Positions 1 through 10,211 of a stretch of DNA of 64,000 bases are shown here, piece by piece. The stretch lies in NCBI RefSeq assembly GCF_903970965.1, contig NZ_CAJCKW010000007.1:124001-188000 (forward strand). Direction: 5' to 3'. The translations under genes were made by a program, and so were the position numbers. The notes beneath the pieces are model-generated. The model was not told where the DNA came from and ran no database searches. It saw only the letters and a program-made list of their open reading frames with translations. This DNA comes from Aureimonas sp. ME7. Lineage in GTDB: Bacteria; Pseudomonadota; Alphaproteobacteria; Rhizobiales; Rhizobiaceae. Numbering within the stretch: position 1 is the stretch's first letter; the number at the start of each line of letters is the position of its first letter.

Positions 1-1305
1 CCGGCCGACAGCCGCGAGGCGCAAGGCTTGGGCATCGGCACCGTCTACCAGGAGGTCAACCTCCTGCCGAACCTTTCGGTCGCAGAGAACCTCTTCCTCG
101 GCCGCCAGCCCACGCGCTTCGGCTTCACGGACGGGCGCGCCATGCGCCGGCGCACGGCCGCGCTTCTCCAAAGCTACGGGCTTCCCGTCGATCCCGCCAC
201 GACGCTCGGGCAATTGTCCGTCGCCGTGCAGCAGCTCGTCGCCATCATTCGCGCGGTGGACGTGTCGGGCAAGGTGCTGATCCTCGACGAGCCGACGGCC
301 AGCCTCGACGCGGCCGAGGTCGAGATGCTGTTCGGCACCATGCGGGCTTTGCGCGATCGCGGGCTCGCGATCGTCTTCGTGACCCATTTCCTGGATCAGG
401 TCTTCGCCGTGTGCGACCGGGCCACCGTCCTGCGCAACGGCCGCCTCGTCGGCGAGCGCGAGATCGCGGCCACCTCGCGCATGGACATCGTCACCATGAT
501 GCTCGGGCGCGAGCTCGGCGAGGCGGTTCACCAGACGAAGGCCCCCGCCCCGGCGGATACCGCGCCCCGCGTGTCCTTCCGGGGCTTCGGCGCCAAGCGC
601 AGCATTGAGCCGTTCGATCTCGACATCCGTCCCGGCGAGGCCGTCGGCGTCGCCGGCCTCCTCGGCTCGGGCCGCACCGAGACCGCGCGCCTCGTCTTCG
701 GCGCCGACCGGGCGGATGCGGGCACCGCCACCGTGGACGGCAAGCCGGTGCGCCTCGCCGGCCCGCGCGCCGCCATCCGCCTCGGCTTCGGCTATTGCCC
801 GGAGGAGCGGAAAGTGGAGGGCATCGTCGGCGATTTGTCGGTACGCGAGAACATCGTCCTCGCCCTCCAGGCGCGGCGCGGCTGGGCCAGGCCCCTCCCC
901 CTTCGCGAGCAGGTCCGCATCGCGGATCGCTTCGTCAAGGCGCTCGACATCCGCACCACCGACATCGAGAAGCCGATCAAGCTCCTGTCGGGCGGCAACC
1001 AGCAGAAGGCGATCCTCGCCCGCTGGCTCGCCACCGAGCCGAGCTTCCTGATCCTCGACGAGCCGACGCGCGGCATCGACGTCGGCGCTCATGCCGAGAT
1101 CGTGCGCCTCATCGAGAAGCTCTGCGAGGACGGAATGGCGATGCTCGTCATCTCCTCCGAGCTCGACGAGATCACCACCTATTCCTCCCGCGTGCGCGTC
1201 CTGCGCGATCGCCGCCATCTCGGCGACCTGACCGGCGAAGACGTTTCCCCCGCCGCCATCATGCGCACCATTGCCGGGACACCGGCCGAGAACGCACGTC
1301 CATGA
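1..1305 (+). CDS. ytfR: Sugar ABC transporter ATP-binding protein YtfR-like, 5' end outside window
   Basis: Energises import of a sugar through the two permeases that follow. The frame is open from the first base, so the start and the first Walker A lie upstream. Visible parts are the first Q-loop (YQEVNL), Walker B (LILDEPTASLD), then a second nucleotide-binding half. That half has the degenerate P-loop GLLGSGRTE typical of the RbsA/MglA group, the signature LSGGNQQK and the Walker B LILDEPTRGID. Its stop overlaps the next start in ATGA (1302-1305), so the three genes are one operon. The substrate, probably galactofuranose, is inferred from the very YjfF-like third gene. The binding protein (ytfQ) must lie upstream. 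Confidence 0.9.
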   Translation, partial: PADSREAQGLGIGTVYQEVNLLPNLSVAENLFLGRQPTRFGFTDGRAMRRRTAALLQSYGLPVDPATTLGQLSVAVQQLVAIIRAVDVSGKVLILDEPTASLDAAEVEMLFGTMRALRDRGLAIVFVTHFLDQVFAVCDRATVLRNGRLVGEREIAATSRMDIVTMMLGRELGEAVHQTKAPAPADTAPRVSFRGFGAKRSIEPFDLDIRPGEAVGVAGLLGSGRTETARLVFGADRADAGTATVDGKPVRLAGPRAAIRLGFGYCPEERKVEGIVGDLSVRENIVLALQARRGWARPLPLREQVRIADRFVKALDIRTTDIEKPIKLLSGGNQQKAILARWLATEPSFLILDEPTRGIDVGAHAEIVRLIEKLCEDGMAMLVISSELDEITTYSSRVRVLRDRRHLGDLTGEDVSPAAIMRTIAGTPAENARP

Positions 1306-2354
1306 CACTGTCGCGCCTCCGTTCCGCCGCCCCCCAGATCCTGGCGCTCGCCCTGGTGCTCGGTGTCAACGCCCTCCTGTTTCCGTCCTTCTTCGACCTA
1401 GCGCTGCGAAACGACCGGCTCTACGGGCCCTTGATCGACGTCCTCAACCGCGGCGCGCCGGTAATGCTGCTCGCCATCGGCATGACGCTCGTGATCGCCA
1501 CCAAGGGCGTCGACCTGTCGGTCGGCGCCACCATGGCGATCGCCGGCGCGGTGGCGGCGCAGCTGACCGTCGCGGGCGTTCCCATCCCGATCGTGATCCT
1601 GGCGGCGCTTGGCGTCGGCCTCGTCTGCGGGTTGTGGAACGGCTTCCTCGTCGCCGTTCTCGACATCCAGCCGATCATCGCGACCCTGATCCTGATGGTG
1701 GCGGGGCGCGGCATCGCGCAGCTCGTCACCTCCGGCTTCATCGTCACCTTCAACGATCCGACCCTCCTGTTCATCGGCTCGGGCTCCTTCGCCTTCCTTC
1801 CGATGCCGGTGATCATCGCCCTCCTGATGGCGCTTCTGGCCGTTCTCCTCGTGCGCCGCACCGCGCTCGGCCTCCTGATCGAGGCGACCGGCATCAACCG
1901 GCGCGCCTCGGCGCTCGCCGGCGTCGACGCCAAGGCCGTGATCGTCGCCGCCTACATGACCTCGGGGCTCTGCGCCTCCGTCGCTGGCCTCATCGCCGCC
2001 GCCGATATTCGCGGCGCGGACGCCAACAATGCCGGCCTTTGGCTGGAACTCGACGCCATCCTCGCCGTCGTGATCGGCGGCACGTCGCTGATGGGCGGGC
2101 GCTTCTCCATCCTCCTGTCGCTCGTCGGCGCCCTCATCATCCAGGCGATGAACACCGGCATCCTTCTGTCCGGCTTCCCGCCGGAAATGAACCTCATCCT
2201 CAAGGCGGTCCTGATCGCGCTGATCCTCGTCCTCCAGTCGCCCGCCATGGCGCGCGTCACCGGCGCCCTATCCTCGCGCGCCGCGCCGCCGCCAGACCGG
2301 GGCCTTCCGACGCCCGCCGCCCTGCCCCGCCAACCGGGAGCGACCACCCGATGA
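1302..2354 (+). CDS. ytfT: Sugar ABC transporter permease YtfT-like
   Basis: Inner-membrane permease of 350 residues in the RbsC/YtfT family (BPD_transp_2). It is strongly hydrophobic throughout and carries the family motif GVDLSVGATMAI near residue 70. The ATG at 1302 overlaps the ATPase stop, and its own TGA overlaps the ATG of the next permease at 2351. The C-terminal 30 residues are polar and proline-rich, probably a cytoplasmic tail. It presumably forms a heterodimeric channel with the YjfF-like protein. Confidence 0.9.
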   Translation: MTLSRLRSAAPQILALALVLGVNALLFPSFFDLALRNDRLYGPLIDVLNRGAPVMLLAIGMTLVIATKGVDLSVGATMAIAGAVAAQLTVAGVPIPIVILAALGVGLVCGLWNGFLVAVLDIQPIIATLILMVAGRGIAQLVTSGFIVTFNDPTLLFIGSGSFAFLPMPVIIALLMALLAVLLVRRTALGLLIEATGINRRASALAGVDAKAVIVAAYMTSGLCASVAGLIAAADIRGADANNAGLWLELDAILAVVIGGTSLMGGRFSILLSLVGALIIQAMNTGILLSGFPPEMNLILKAVLIALILVLQSPAMARVTGALSSRAAPPPDRGLPTPAALPRQPGATTR

Positions 2355-3313
2355 ACGCGCGCTTCCTCCCTCTTCTCGTCACGCTGCTCGTCTTTGCCGT
2401 CGCCTTCGCCCTATCGGCCGTGCAATTCCCCGCGATGCTCTCCACCCGCGTCGTCGCCAATCTCCTCACCGACAACGCGTTTCTCGGCATCGTCGCCGTC
2501 GGCATGACCTTCGTCATCCTATCGGGCGGCATCGACTTGTCGGTCGGCTCGGTGATCGCCTTTACCGGCGTCTTCCTCGCCGTCACCATCCGCGACGGCT
2601 TCCATCCCTACCCGATGATCGCCGCGATCCTCGTCATCGCCGCGCTCTTCGGCGCCCTCATGGGCGCGATGATCCACTATCTCGAAACGCCGCCCTTTAT
2701 CGTCACACTCGCCGGCATGTTCCTGGCGCGCGGCGGCTGCTACCTCCTCACCACCGAATCCATCCCGATCGACCATCCCGCCTTCGACGCCCTGAAGCGC
2801 ATCTACTGGACCATCCCGACCGGCGGCCGCCTGAGCTTCGTCGCCATCGTCATGCTCGCCGTCTTCGCCATCGGCATCGCGATCGCCCACAAGACGCGCT
2901 TCGGCACCTACGTCTATGCGCTGGGCGGCGACCGTACCTCCGCCGAGCTCATGGGCGTGCCCGTCGCCCGCGTCACGGTCGGCATCTACGCCCTCTCCAG
3001 CCTGCTCGCCGGCGTCGCGGGCACCGTCTTCGCCCTCTACACTTCCTCCGGCTACTCGCTCGCCACCGTCGGCGTCGAGCTCGACGCCATCGCCGCCGTC
3101 GTCATCGGCGGAACCCTCCTCACCGGCGGCGTCGGCTTCGTCGCCGGCACCCTCGTCGGGGTCCTCATCTCCGGCCTCATCCAGACCTACATCGTCTTCG
3201 ACGGCACCCTTTCCTCCTGGTGGACCAAGATCGCCATCGGCATCCTCCTCTTCGCCTTCATCACCCTCCAACGCGGCCTGACGAAACGCACCAGCTTGGC
3301 TGCGGCGGCCTGA
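2351..3313 (+). CDS. yjfF: Sugar ABC transporter permease YjfF-like
   Basis: Inner-membrane permease of 320 residues. From memory of E. coli YjfF the resemblance is close along the whole length. Shared stretches include LTDNAFLGI, VILSGGIDLSVGS, TLAGMF, ESIPI and a C-terminal block around DGTLSSWWTKIAIGIL. This is the best evidence that the transporter belongs to the galactofuranose YtfQRT-YjfF group rather than ribose. Last gene of its operon; a run of hairpins follows directly. Confidence 0.92.
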   Translation: MNARFLPLLVTLLVFAVAFALSAVQFPAMLSTRVVANLLTDNAFLGIVAVGMTFVILSGGIDLSVGSVIAFTGVFLAVTIRDGFHPYPMIAAILVIAALFGALMGAMIHYLETPPFIVTLAGMFLARGGCYLLTTESIPIDHPAFDALKRIYWTIPTGGRLSFVAIVMLAVFAIGIAIAHKTRFGTYVYALGGDRTSAELMGVPVARVTVGIYALSSLLAGVAGTVFALYTSSGYSLATVGVELDAIAAVVIGGTLLTGGVGFVAGTLVGVLISGLIQTYIVFDGTLSSWWTKIAIGILLFAFITLQRGLTKRTSLAAAA

Positions 3314-3315
3314 GG

Positions 3316-3500
3316 GGCTGGGGTCTTGGCGGGGCTGCCGCCCCGAGCCCCGCTCGGGAACGAATTCCCGAACCCTTCTTTTCTTTTGACAACAAAAAGG
3401 GGGCCAGCGGCCCCCTTTTTGTTGTCACACAAGATGAGGGGTCCAGGGGAAATCATTTCCCCTGGCGGGGTGCAGGGGTGGAACCCCTGCCAACACCCCC
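3316..3500. repeat. Intergenic mosaic of five perfect hairpins
   Basis: Between yjfF and the convergent malic enzyme lie five consecutive perfect inverted repeats: 3330-3345 (6-bp stem), 3355-3370 (6 bp), 3388-3426 (18 bp), 3443-3465 (11 bp, 1-base loop) and 3472-3490 (8 bp, 3-base loop). The composition alternates G-runs and C-runs. From memory, similar 'ccaggggaa...ttcccctgg' blocks are common between genes in Hyphomicrobiales and Rhodobacterales, so this may be a copy of a dispersed intergenic repeat. Confidence 0.7.
3388..3426. terminator. Bidirectional rho-independent terminator
   Basis: A perfect 18-bp stem with a 3-base loop (AGC). The arms contain an A-run followed by a G-run, mirrored as a C-run followed by TTTTTG. 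On either strand the stem ends in a T-tract, so it can stop both the rightward transporter transcript and the leftward malic enzyme transcript. Confidence 0.85.
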
Positions 3501-3508
3501 ACCGCCCT

Positions 3509-5788
3509 TCAGCCTTCCGCCGAGAACGCCGCGAAGGCGGCCATGTTGACGATGTCGGTGTCGCGGGCGCCGAGCGTCACGATCTGGACGGGTTTCTCGA
3601 GGCCGACGAGGACGGGGCCGATCACGGTCTGGTCGCCGAGTTCTTGGATCATGCGGGTGGAGATCGAGGCGGAGTGGAAGGCGGGCATGACGAGGACGTT
3701 GGCGGGTCCTGTCAGGCGGCAGAACGGGTAGAGGGCCATGAGTTCGGGGTTGAGGGCGACGTCGGCACCCATCTCGCCGTCGAACTCGAAGTCGACGCTG
3801 TTCTGGGCCAAGAGGCCGACGGCCTCGCGCACCCGCTCGGAGCGCTCGGACGGGGGGTGCCCGAAGGTAGAATGGGCCAGGAAGGCGACGCGCGGCGTGT
3901 GGCCGAGCTTGCGGGCGAAGCGCGCGGCCTCCGTGGCGATGCGGGCGAGCTGGGGGGCGGTCGGCATGTCGTGGACGGCGGTGTCGGCGACGAAGGTGGT
4001 GCGGCCCTTGGCGATGACGATCGAGATGCCGATCACGGCGCGGTCGGGCTTCGGGTCGATGACGCGGCGCACGTCCTCCAGCACCACGGAGTAGTTTCGG
4101 GTGAGGCCCGAGACCATGGCGTCGGCGTCGCCGAGCGCGACCATGGTGGCGGCGAAGTGGTTGCGGTCGGTGTTGATCAGGCGGTGGCAGTCGCGCTGCA
4201 GGTAGCCGTGGCGCTGGAGGCGTCGGTAGAGGTGCTCGGAATAGGCATTGGTGCGGTTCGAAAGCTTGGCGTTGTTGATCTCGATCCCCTCGCGCAGTTC
4301 GACGCCGGCGGTCTTGGCGGTCTCGATGATGCGGTCCTCGCGCCCGACGAGGACTGCGACGCCTAAGCCTTGAGCGACATAGGAAGAGGCGGCGCGGATG
4401 ACCTGCTCTTCCTCGCCTTCGGCGAAGACGACCTTGCGCCCGCTCTGGCGCAGCTTGGCGAATATGTTCTGGAAGGTGCCGGCGGTCGGGTCGCGGCGCG
4501 AGGCGAGCTGGTTGCGATAGGCGTGCCAGTCGGTGATCTCGGCCCGCGCGACGCCGGTCTCGATCGCGGCGCGCGCCACGGCTTCGGGCACATGGGTGAT
4601 GAGGCGCGGATCGAAGGGCGCGGGAATGATGTAGTCGCGCCCGAAGCGCGGCCGGCCGGAGCCCTTGTAGGCGGAGGCGACGGCGTCGGGCACGTCCTCG
4701 CGGGCGAGGGCGGCGAGAGCGTTGGCCGCCGCGATCTTCATCGCGTCGTTGATCTGCGTGGCGCGCACGTCGAGCGCGCCGCGGAAGATGTAGGGAAAGC
4801 CGAGGACGTTGTTGACTTGGTTGGGATAGTCCGAACGCCCGGTCGCCACGATCGCGTCGTCGCGGATGGCGTGCGCTTCCTCCGGCGTGATCTCGGGATC
4901 GGGGTTGGCCATGGCGAAGATGATGGGATTATCAGCCATGGACTTGACCATCTCGGGCGTCAGCGCGCCCTTGGCCGAGACGCCGAAGAAGACGTCGGCG
5001 CCGCGCATCGCGTCCTCGAGCGTGCGCGCGTCCGTCTGGGCGGCGTGCGCCGACTTCCACTGGTTCATGCCGTCCGTGCGGCCTTGGAAGATCACGCCCT
5101 TGGTGTCGCAGAGGATGACGTTGTCGTGGGGCACGCCCATCGCCTTGACGAGCTCGACGCAGGCGATGCCCGCCGCGCCCGCGCCGTTGCACACGAGCTT
5201 GATGTCCCGCATCTCGCGCCCCGTCAGGTGCAGCGCGTTGATGATGCCGGCGGCCGCGATGATCGCCGTGCCGTGCTGGTCGTCGTGGAAGACGGGAATG
5301 TCCATCAGCTCGCGCAGCCGGCTTTCGATCACGAAGCACTCGGGCGCCTTGATGTCTTCCAGATTGATGCCGCCGAACGAGGGGCCGAGATAGCGCACCG
5401 CGTCGACGAACTTGTCGGCGTCCTCCGTGTCGACCTCGAGGTCGATGGAATCGACGTCGGCGAAGCGCTTGAACAGCACCGCCTTGCCTTCCATCACGGG
5501 CTTGGAGGCGAGCGCGCCGAGGTTGCCGAGGCCGAGGATCGCCGTGCCGTTGGAGATCACCGCCACCATGTTGCCGCGCGTCGTGTAGTCGAAGGCACGC
5601 GCCGGATCCTCGGCGATCGCCTTTACGGGGACGGCGACGCCCGGCGAATAGGCCAAGCTGAGGTCGCGCTGCGTCGCCATGGGCTTGGTCGGCTGGATCT
5701 CCAGCTTGCCGGGACGCCCTTCGGCGTGGAAGGCCAGGGCCTCCTCCGGTGTCGTGCGGATACCGCCGCGGCGCTGGGTGTCGGACAT
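3509..5788 (-). CDS. maeB: Malic enzyme with C-terminal phosphotransacetylase-like domain
   Basis: Oxidatively decarboxylates malate to pyruvate with reduction of NAD(P). Length 759 residues, the usual size of chimeric MaeB/Tme/Dme enzymes. Order: malic N-terminal domain (about 18-160, with [10 protein letters not shown] and the catalytic lysine in [12 protein letters not shown]), metal-binding [12 protein letters not shown](P)-binding domain to about 420, then a phosphate-acetyltransferase-like domain that is usually regulatory. The start ATG at 5788 has AGGA about 6 bases upstream. The frame stays open far upstream, but that part shows no family resemblance. Whether it prefers NAD or NADP cannot be told from sequence alone. 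Confidence 0.95.
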   Translation of the reverse strand: MSDTQRRGGIRTTPEEALAFHAEGRPGKLEIQPTKPMATQRDLSLAYSPGVAVPVKAIAEDPARAFDYTTRGNMVAVISNGTAILGLGNLGALASKPVMEGKAVLFKRFADVDSIDLEVDTEDADKFVDAVRYLGPSFGGINLEDIKAPECFVIESRLRELMDIPVFHDDQHGTAIIAAAGIINALHLTGREMRDIKLVCNGAGAAGIACVELVKAMGVPHDNVILCDTKGVIFQGRTDGMNQWKSAHAAQTDARTLEDAMRGADVFFGVSAKGALTPEMVKSMADNPIIFAMANPDPEITPEEAHAIRDDAIVATGRSDYPNQVNNVLGFPYIFRGALDVRATQINDAMKIAAANALAALAREDVPDAVASAYKGSGRPRFGRDYIIPAPFDPRLITHVPEAVARAAIETGVARAEITDWHAYRNQLASRRDPTAGTFQNIFAKLRQSGRKVVFAEGEEEQVIRAASSYVAQGLGVAVLVGREDRIIETAKTAGVELREGIEINNAKLSNRTNAYSEHLYRRLQRHGYLQRDCHRLINTDRNHFAATMVALGDADAMVSGLTRNYSVVLEDVRRVIDPKPDRAVIGISIVIAKGRTTFVADTAVHDMPTAPQLARIATEAARFARKLGHTPRVAFLAHSTFGHPPSERSERVREAVGLLAQNSVDFEFDGEMGADVALNPELMALYPFCRLTGPANVLVMPAFHSASISTRMIQELGDQTVIGPVLVGLEKPVQIVTLGARDTDIVNMAAFAAFSAEG

Positions 5789-6040
5789 CGTCTTCCTCGC
5801 TCGTCGTTTCGCCCGGAAGCGCTCGGGCGACTCGCGGGGACCGCCGTTGTTTCGCGCCCTCCGCCCTGCGTCAACCAGTGATCTATGATGCGCCGCAGCG
5901 AGAAGAACGCGCATCGGTGCCGATGGATGGGCGGCTACGAAGTCACACTTACGATATCGGGTGGACACATGTGCCGAACGGCTTAGCTGTTCCTGTCTGT
6001 AACGGTTCCAAACGAGTGCCGTCCGCCGCGAGCGACATTC

Positions 6041-7444
6041 ATGAAGCTTCGAACATTCGGACTGGGTCTTCTGGTTCTGGCGGCCTGCGGCGCGGGCGGG
6101 TTCATCGCCTATGCTTGGGAGCCGGAGATCGCGGCCGCCGAAAATCCGACGTTCGATTTCGCACCCGACATCGTGAAGGCCGGAGCGGATCTGGCGGCGG
6201 TCGGCAACTGCGTCGTCTGCCACACCGCGCTCGGCGGAAAGCCCTTCGCGGGCGGCCTCGCCCTGCCGACGCCCTTCGGCACGATCTATTCCACCAACAT
6301 CACCCCCGATGCGGAAACGGGGATCGGGCGCTGGAACGAGGAGGCGTTCGCGCGCTCCATGCGCGAGGGAGTGGACCGCGAAGGGCGCCACCTCTACCCC
6401 GCCTTCCCCTACGACCATTTCACCCGCGTCACCGACGAGGACAACCGCGCGCTCTACGCCTATCTGATGACGCGCGAGGCCGTTTCGGCTGAGCCGCCGG
6501 AGAACGAGCTGCCGTTCCCCTTGAACGTGCGCATGGTGCTGGCCGGCTGGAAGCTCCTGTTCTTTCGCGAGGGCGCCTACGAGCCCGACCCTGCGAAGGA
6601 CGAGGTCTGGAATCGCGGCGCGTATCTGGCGGAGGGTCTCGGCCATTGCGGCGCCTGCCACACGCCGCGCAACGTTCTGGGCGCCGAAAAGGGGGGCGAG
6701 GCGCATTTCGGCGGCGGCGAGGCGGAGGGCTGGACGGCCTATGCGCTGAACGGCGCTTCGCCCGCGCCCATTCCCTGGGACGTCGATGCGCTGACCCATT
6801 ACCTCCACGAGGGATGGGAAGCACGCCACGGCGTCGCGCGCGGACCGATGGCGCCCGTCAACAGCAATCTCGGCACGCTGCCGGAGGCCGAATCGCGCGC
6901 CATCGCCACCTATGTCGTTTCGCGGATGGGCGAGCCTTCGCCCGAAAAGCGGGCGCGGGCGGAAGCGCTCGGAGCCGAGGCCGCGACCCATCCGCCGGGC
7001 GCCCGGCCGCAGTCGGGCGGCAGCCAGAGCGTGCCGGCCGCGCACGACCCAGCCGAGCGGGGCGCCGCGATCTATGCGGCGGCCTGCTCCACCTGCCACG
7101 ATGCCGGGCGGCCCCTGCCCTATGGCGGCCTCCGGCTCGATCATTCCACCGCGCTCTACGGGCCGACGCCGGCCAACCCGATCCATGTGATCCTGCAGGG
7201 GCTGCCGGCGCCGGAAGGCGAGCGCGGCCCGATCATGCCGGGTTTTGCCGGTTCGCTCGACGACGGGCAGATCGCCGATCTTCTCGCCTACATGCGCAAG
7301 ACCTTCAGCGACCAGCCGCCCTGGGAGGACCCGTCCGAGCTGATCCGAGACGCGCGCGCCGACGGCTCGGAGGGCGGCCAGCGCTCGCTCGGCACCGGCT
7401 CCGACGCGCCTGCCAACCCTTCCAAGCGGGAAACCTCATGGTAA
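6041..7444 (+). CDS. Membrane-anchored three-haem cytochrome c, electron acceptor of a molybdenum hydroxylase
   Basis: 467 residues with an N-terminal membrane segment (about 6-25) and three c-type haem sites: CVVCH (57-61), CGACH (203-207) and CSTCH (349-353). This is the layout of the cytochrome subunit of periplasmic alcohol, aldehyde and nicotinate-type dehydrogenases. It should carry electrons from the iron-sulfur subunit to the respiratory chain. The next gene starts inside its last codons (ATG 7438, stop 7442-7444), giving an operon cytochrome - [2Fe-2S] - Mo subunit. The 252 bases upstream hold the divergent control region with malic enzyme; no clear operator is seen there. Confidence 0.88.
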   Translation: MKLRTFGLGLLVLAACGAGGFIAYAWEPEIAAAENPTFDFAPDIVKAGADLAAVGNCVVCHTALGGKPFAGGLALPTPFGTIYSTNITPDAETGIGRWNEEAFARSMREGVDREGRHLYPAFPYDHFTRVTDEDNRALYAYLMTREAVSAEPPENELPFPLNVRMVLAGWKLLFFREGAYEPDPAKDEVWNRGAYLAEGLGHCGACHTPRNVLGAEKGGEAHFGGGEAEGWTAYALNGASPAPIPWDVDALTHYLHEGWEARHGVARGPMAPVNSNLGTLPEAESRAIATYVVSRMGEPSPEKRARAEALGAEAATHPPGARPQSGGSQSVPAAHDPAERGAAIYAAACSTCHDAGRPLPYGGLRLDHSTALYGPTPANPIHVILQGLPAPEGERGPIMPGFAGSLDDGQIADLLAYMRKTFSDQPPWEDPSELIRDARADGSEGGQRSLGTGSDAPANPSKRETSW

Positions 7445-7932
7445 GCCTCACCGTCAACGGAACATCGCACGAGATCCAGGCGGAGCCCGACACCCCGCTT
7501 CTCTACGTGCTGCGCGACGAGCTCGGCCTTCACGGCGCGAAATACGGCTGCGGCCTCGGCCAGTGCGGCGCCTGCACCGTCATGGTGGGGGGCGAGGCGG
7601 TCCTGTCCTGCGTGACGCCGCTCGTTCTCCTGGAGGGGAAGGCCGTCACCACGGTGGAGGGGCTCGGCACGATCGAGGCGCCCGGCCCGATGCAGGACGC
7701 CTTCATTGCCGAACAGGCCGCCCAGTGCGGCTACTGCATTCCCGGCATGATGATGCGCGCACAGGCTCTGCTCGAGCGCGATCCCGGCGCCTCGCGCGAG
7801 ACGATCCAGGCGCATATGGCGCCGAACCTTTGCCGCTGCGGCACGCATATGCGCATCCTCGCCGCGATCGAGCGGGCGGGCGAGGCCATGCGCGCGGCCG
7901 CGGCCGGCAATTCCGGGACGAGGGCGGGCTGA
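7438..7932 (+). CDS. [2Fe-2S] subunit of aldehyde/isoquinoline-type molybdenum hydroxylase
   Basis: 164 residues, the standard small subunit. The plant-type [2Fe-2S] cysteines are at 38, 43, 46 and 58 (GCGLGQCGAC), and the second cluster at 97, 100, 132 and 134 (QCGYC, CRC). It passes electrons from the molybdenum site to the cytochrome. No Tat signal of its own is visible, so it is probably exported with the large subunit. TGA and the next ATG share one base at 7932. Closest to IorA/NicA/CoxS-type subunits; the substrate is not decidable. Confidence 0.93.
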   Translation: MVSLTVNGTSHEIQAEPDTPLLYVLRDELGLHGAKYGCGLGQCGACTVMVGGEAVLSCVTPLVLLEGKAVTTVEGLGTIEAPGPMQDAFIAEQAAQCGYCIPGMMMRAQALLERDPGASRETIQAHMAPNLCRCGTHMRILAAIERAGEAMRAAAAGNSGTRAG

Positions 7933-10199
7933 TGCGGCACGAGACACCCCACGGCCTGACGCGGCGCAGCGTCCTTTTCGGCACCGGCTCGCTGGTTTTG
8001 GCCTTCTCCTTGCGCGGCGCGCTGGCGCAGACGGTGACCGCGCCCGGCAACGAGGCGCAGAACTTCGAGGCGGTGGAGGAGGCCGCGCCCGAACTGCCCG
8101 GCAGCCTGAAGACCAATCCCGATCTCGAATCCTGGATCCGCATCGACGCTGCGGGCCGGGCAACGGTCTTCACCGGCAAGGCCGAACTCGGCCAGGGCAT
8201 CAAGACGGCGCTTCTCCAGATCGCGGCGGAAGAGCTGGAGCTTCCCTTCGACAGCCTCGCGCTGATCGGCCCGGACACCGGCGAAAGCCCGAACGAAGGC
8301 TTCACCGCCGGCAGCCATTCGGTGCAGGACAGCGGCACCGCGATCCGGCACGTGGCGGCGCAGCTGCGCGACATCCTGGTGGCGGAGGCCGGCCGCCGGT
8401 GGAGCCTCGGCCCCGAAACCCTGCGCGCGGAAGCGGGCGCGGTGATCGCCGGCGACGGGCGGCGCGTGCCCTATGGCGAGCTCGTGTCGGCCGAGCTGAT
8501 CCGGGGCCGGGCGCAGCCGAACGCGCGGCTGAAGCCCGCCGACGCCTTCCGGGAGATGGGCACGGCGCGGCGGCGCATCGACATTCCCGCCAAGGTCACC
8601 GGCGGTGCCGCCTATGTGCAGGACATGCGCCCCGAGGGGATGATGCACGGGCGCGTGGTGCGCCCGCCGAGCCCCGGCGCACGGCTCGTCTCGGTCGATG
8701 CGGGGCCGGTGGAGGCGATGCCGGGCGTCCTCAAGGTGGTGCGCGACGGCTCGTTCCTCGGCCTTCTGGCGGAACGGGAATGGCAGGCGATCAAGGCTTT
8801 GTGGACGCTGGCGTCGCTCGCCGAGTGGGAGGAGCGTGAAAGCCTGCCCGACGCCGAACGGCTGGCCGAATCCATCATCGCCCTGCCGGCGGAGGAAGGG
8901 ATCGTCGCCGAGGACGGAAGCCTCGGCTCGGCGGGCCTCCAAGCCTTCGAGGTCTCGTTCACCCGGCCCTACCAGCTCCACGCCTCGATCGGCCCGTCCT
9001 GCGCCCTGGCGGTGCTGGAGGACGGCGTGACCACCGTCTGGACGCACACCCAGGGCGTCTACCCCGACCGGCAGGCGATCGCCGAGATGCTGCGCGTCGG
9101 CGACGAGGCCGTGCGCTGCGTCCATGTGGAGGGCTCGGGCTGCTATGGCCACAACGGCGCGGACGACGCGGCGGCCGATGCCGCGCTTCTGGCGCAGGCG
9201 CTGCCCGGCCGGCCGGTGCGCGTCCAGTGGATGCGCGAGCAGGAACACGCCTTCGAGCCCTTCTCGCCGGGCATGGTGACCCGCGTGCGCGCCGGCACCG
9301 ATGCCGCCGGCGACATCGTGGACTGGCGATACGAGGTGTGGAGCAGCACCCACAATTCCCGCCCCGGCGGCGCAGGCGCGCTTCTGGCCGCGCAGCACAT
9401 CGCCCGACCCTTCAGCCCTAAGCCGCCCAAGCTCGCGATCACGCCCGAGGGCAACGGCGACCGCAACTCCAACCCGCTCTACGCCTTCCCGAACCGCGAG
9501 GTCGTCTGGCACTTCGTCAAGGAGATGCCGCTGCGCGTTTCCGCCCTTCGCGGGCTCGGTGCCTACATGAACGTCTTCTCCATCGAGAACGCGATGGACG
9601 AACTGGCGGCCCGCGCGGGCGTCGATCCGGTGGAGTACCGGCTGCGGCACCTGACCGACGAGCGCGCGCGCGAGGTGGTGAGCCGCGCCGCCGCCGGCTT
9701 CGGCTGGCAGGCGGGACAGGCGCCGCCGCGCGGCCACGGATACGGCTTCGCCTTCGCGCGCTACAAGAATCTCGCCGCCTATTGCGCGGTGGCGATGGAG
9801 GTGATGGTGGAGCCCGACACCGGCCGGGTGCGCATGCTGCGCGCCCATGCCGCCGTGGATGCCGGCGAGGTGGTCAACCCCGATGGGATCGCCAACCAGG
9901 TGCAGGGCGGCATCGTCCAGTCGGCGAGCTGGACGCTCTACGAAGCCGTCACCTTCGACCGGACGCGGGTGACCTCGGTGGACTGGTCGACCTACCCGAT
10001 CCTGCGCTTCGACGCGCTGCCGGAGGCGATCGACGTCGAGATCGTACCCCGGCCGGGCACGCCGTTCCTGGGCGCCGGCGAATGCAGCCAGGGGCCCGGC
10101 GGGGCGGCGCTCGCCAACGCCGTCGCCGGAGCGATCGGCACCCGCATCCACGACCTGCCGCTGACGCGCGAGCGCATTCGGGCCGCGATCGGGGTCTGA
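7932..10199 (+). CDS. Molybdopterin-binding subunit of periplasmic molybdenum hydroxylase (IorB type)
   Basis: 755 residues. The N-terminus has a twin-arginine signal (LTRRSVLFGTGSLVLAF, about 9-25, cleaved near ALAQ), so the enzyme works in the periplasm. The fold is the split large subunit of the xanthine oxidase family. It keeps the pterin-binding glycine-rich blocks and the C-terminal GAGECSQGPGG, where the glutamate is the expected catalytic base. With the [2Fe-2S] and cytochrome subunits it should hydroxylate an aldehyde or N-heterocycle using water. The 12-base gap to the convergent epimerase gene leaves no room for a terminator. No XdhC-type cofactor insertase is in the window. Confidence 0.9.
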   Translation: MRHETPHGLTRRSVLFGTGSLVLAFSLRGALAQTVTAPGNEAQNFEAVEEAAPELPGSLKTNPDLESWIRIDAAGRATVFTGKAELGQGIKTALLQIAAEELELPFDSLALIGPDTGESPNEGFTAGSHSVQDSGTAIRHVAAQLRDILVAEAGRRWSLGPETLRAEAGAVIAGDGRRVPYGELVSAELIRGRAQPNARLKPADAFREMGTARRRIDIPAKVTGGAAYVQDMRPEGMMHGRVVRPPSPGARLVSVDAGPVEAMPGVLKVVRDGSFLGLLAEREWQAIKALWTLASLAEWEERESLPDAERLAESIIALPAEEGIVAEDGSLGSAGLQAFEVSFTRPYQLHASIGPSCALAVLEDGVTTVWTHTQGVYPDRQAIAEMLRVGDEAVRCVHVEGSGCYGHNGADDAAADAALLAQALPGRPVRVQWMREQEHAFEPFSPGMVTRVRAGTDAAGDIVDWRYEVWSSTHNSRPGGAGALLAAQHIARPFSPKPPKLAITPEGNGDRNSNPLYAFPNREVVWHFVKEMPLRVSALRGLGAYMNVFSIENAMDELAARAGVDPVEYRLRHLTDERAREVVSRAAAGFGWQAGQAPPRGHGYGFAFARYKNLAAYCAVAMEVMVEPDTGRVRMLRAHAAVDAGEVVNPDGIANQVQGGIVQSASWTLYEAVTFDRTRVTSVDWSTYPILRFDALPEAIDVEIVPRPGTPFLGAGECSQGPGGAALANAVAGAIGTRIHDLPLTRERIRAAIGV

Positions 10200-10211
10200 C
10201 CCCGCCGCGCC

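Noticed and set aside
5789-7186. N-terminal extension of malic enzyme by 466 residues in the open frame.
   Set aside because: The extension is low-complexity, runs antisense to the cytochrome gene, and the ATG at 5788 gives exactly the family length with a good ribosome site.
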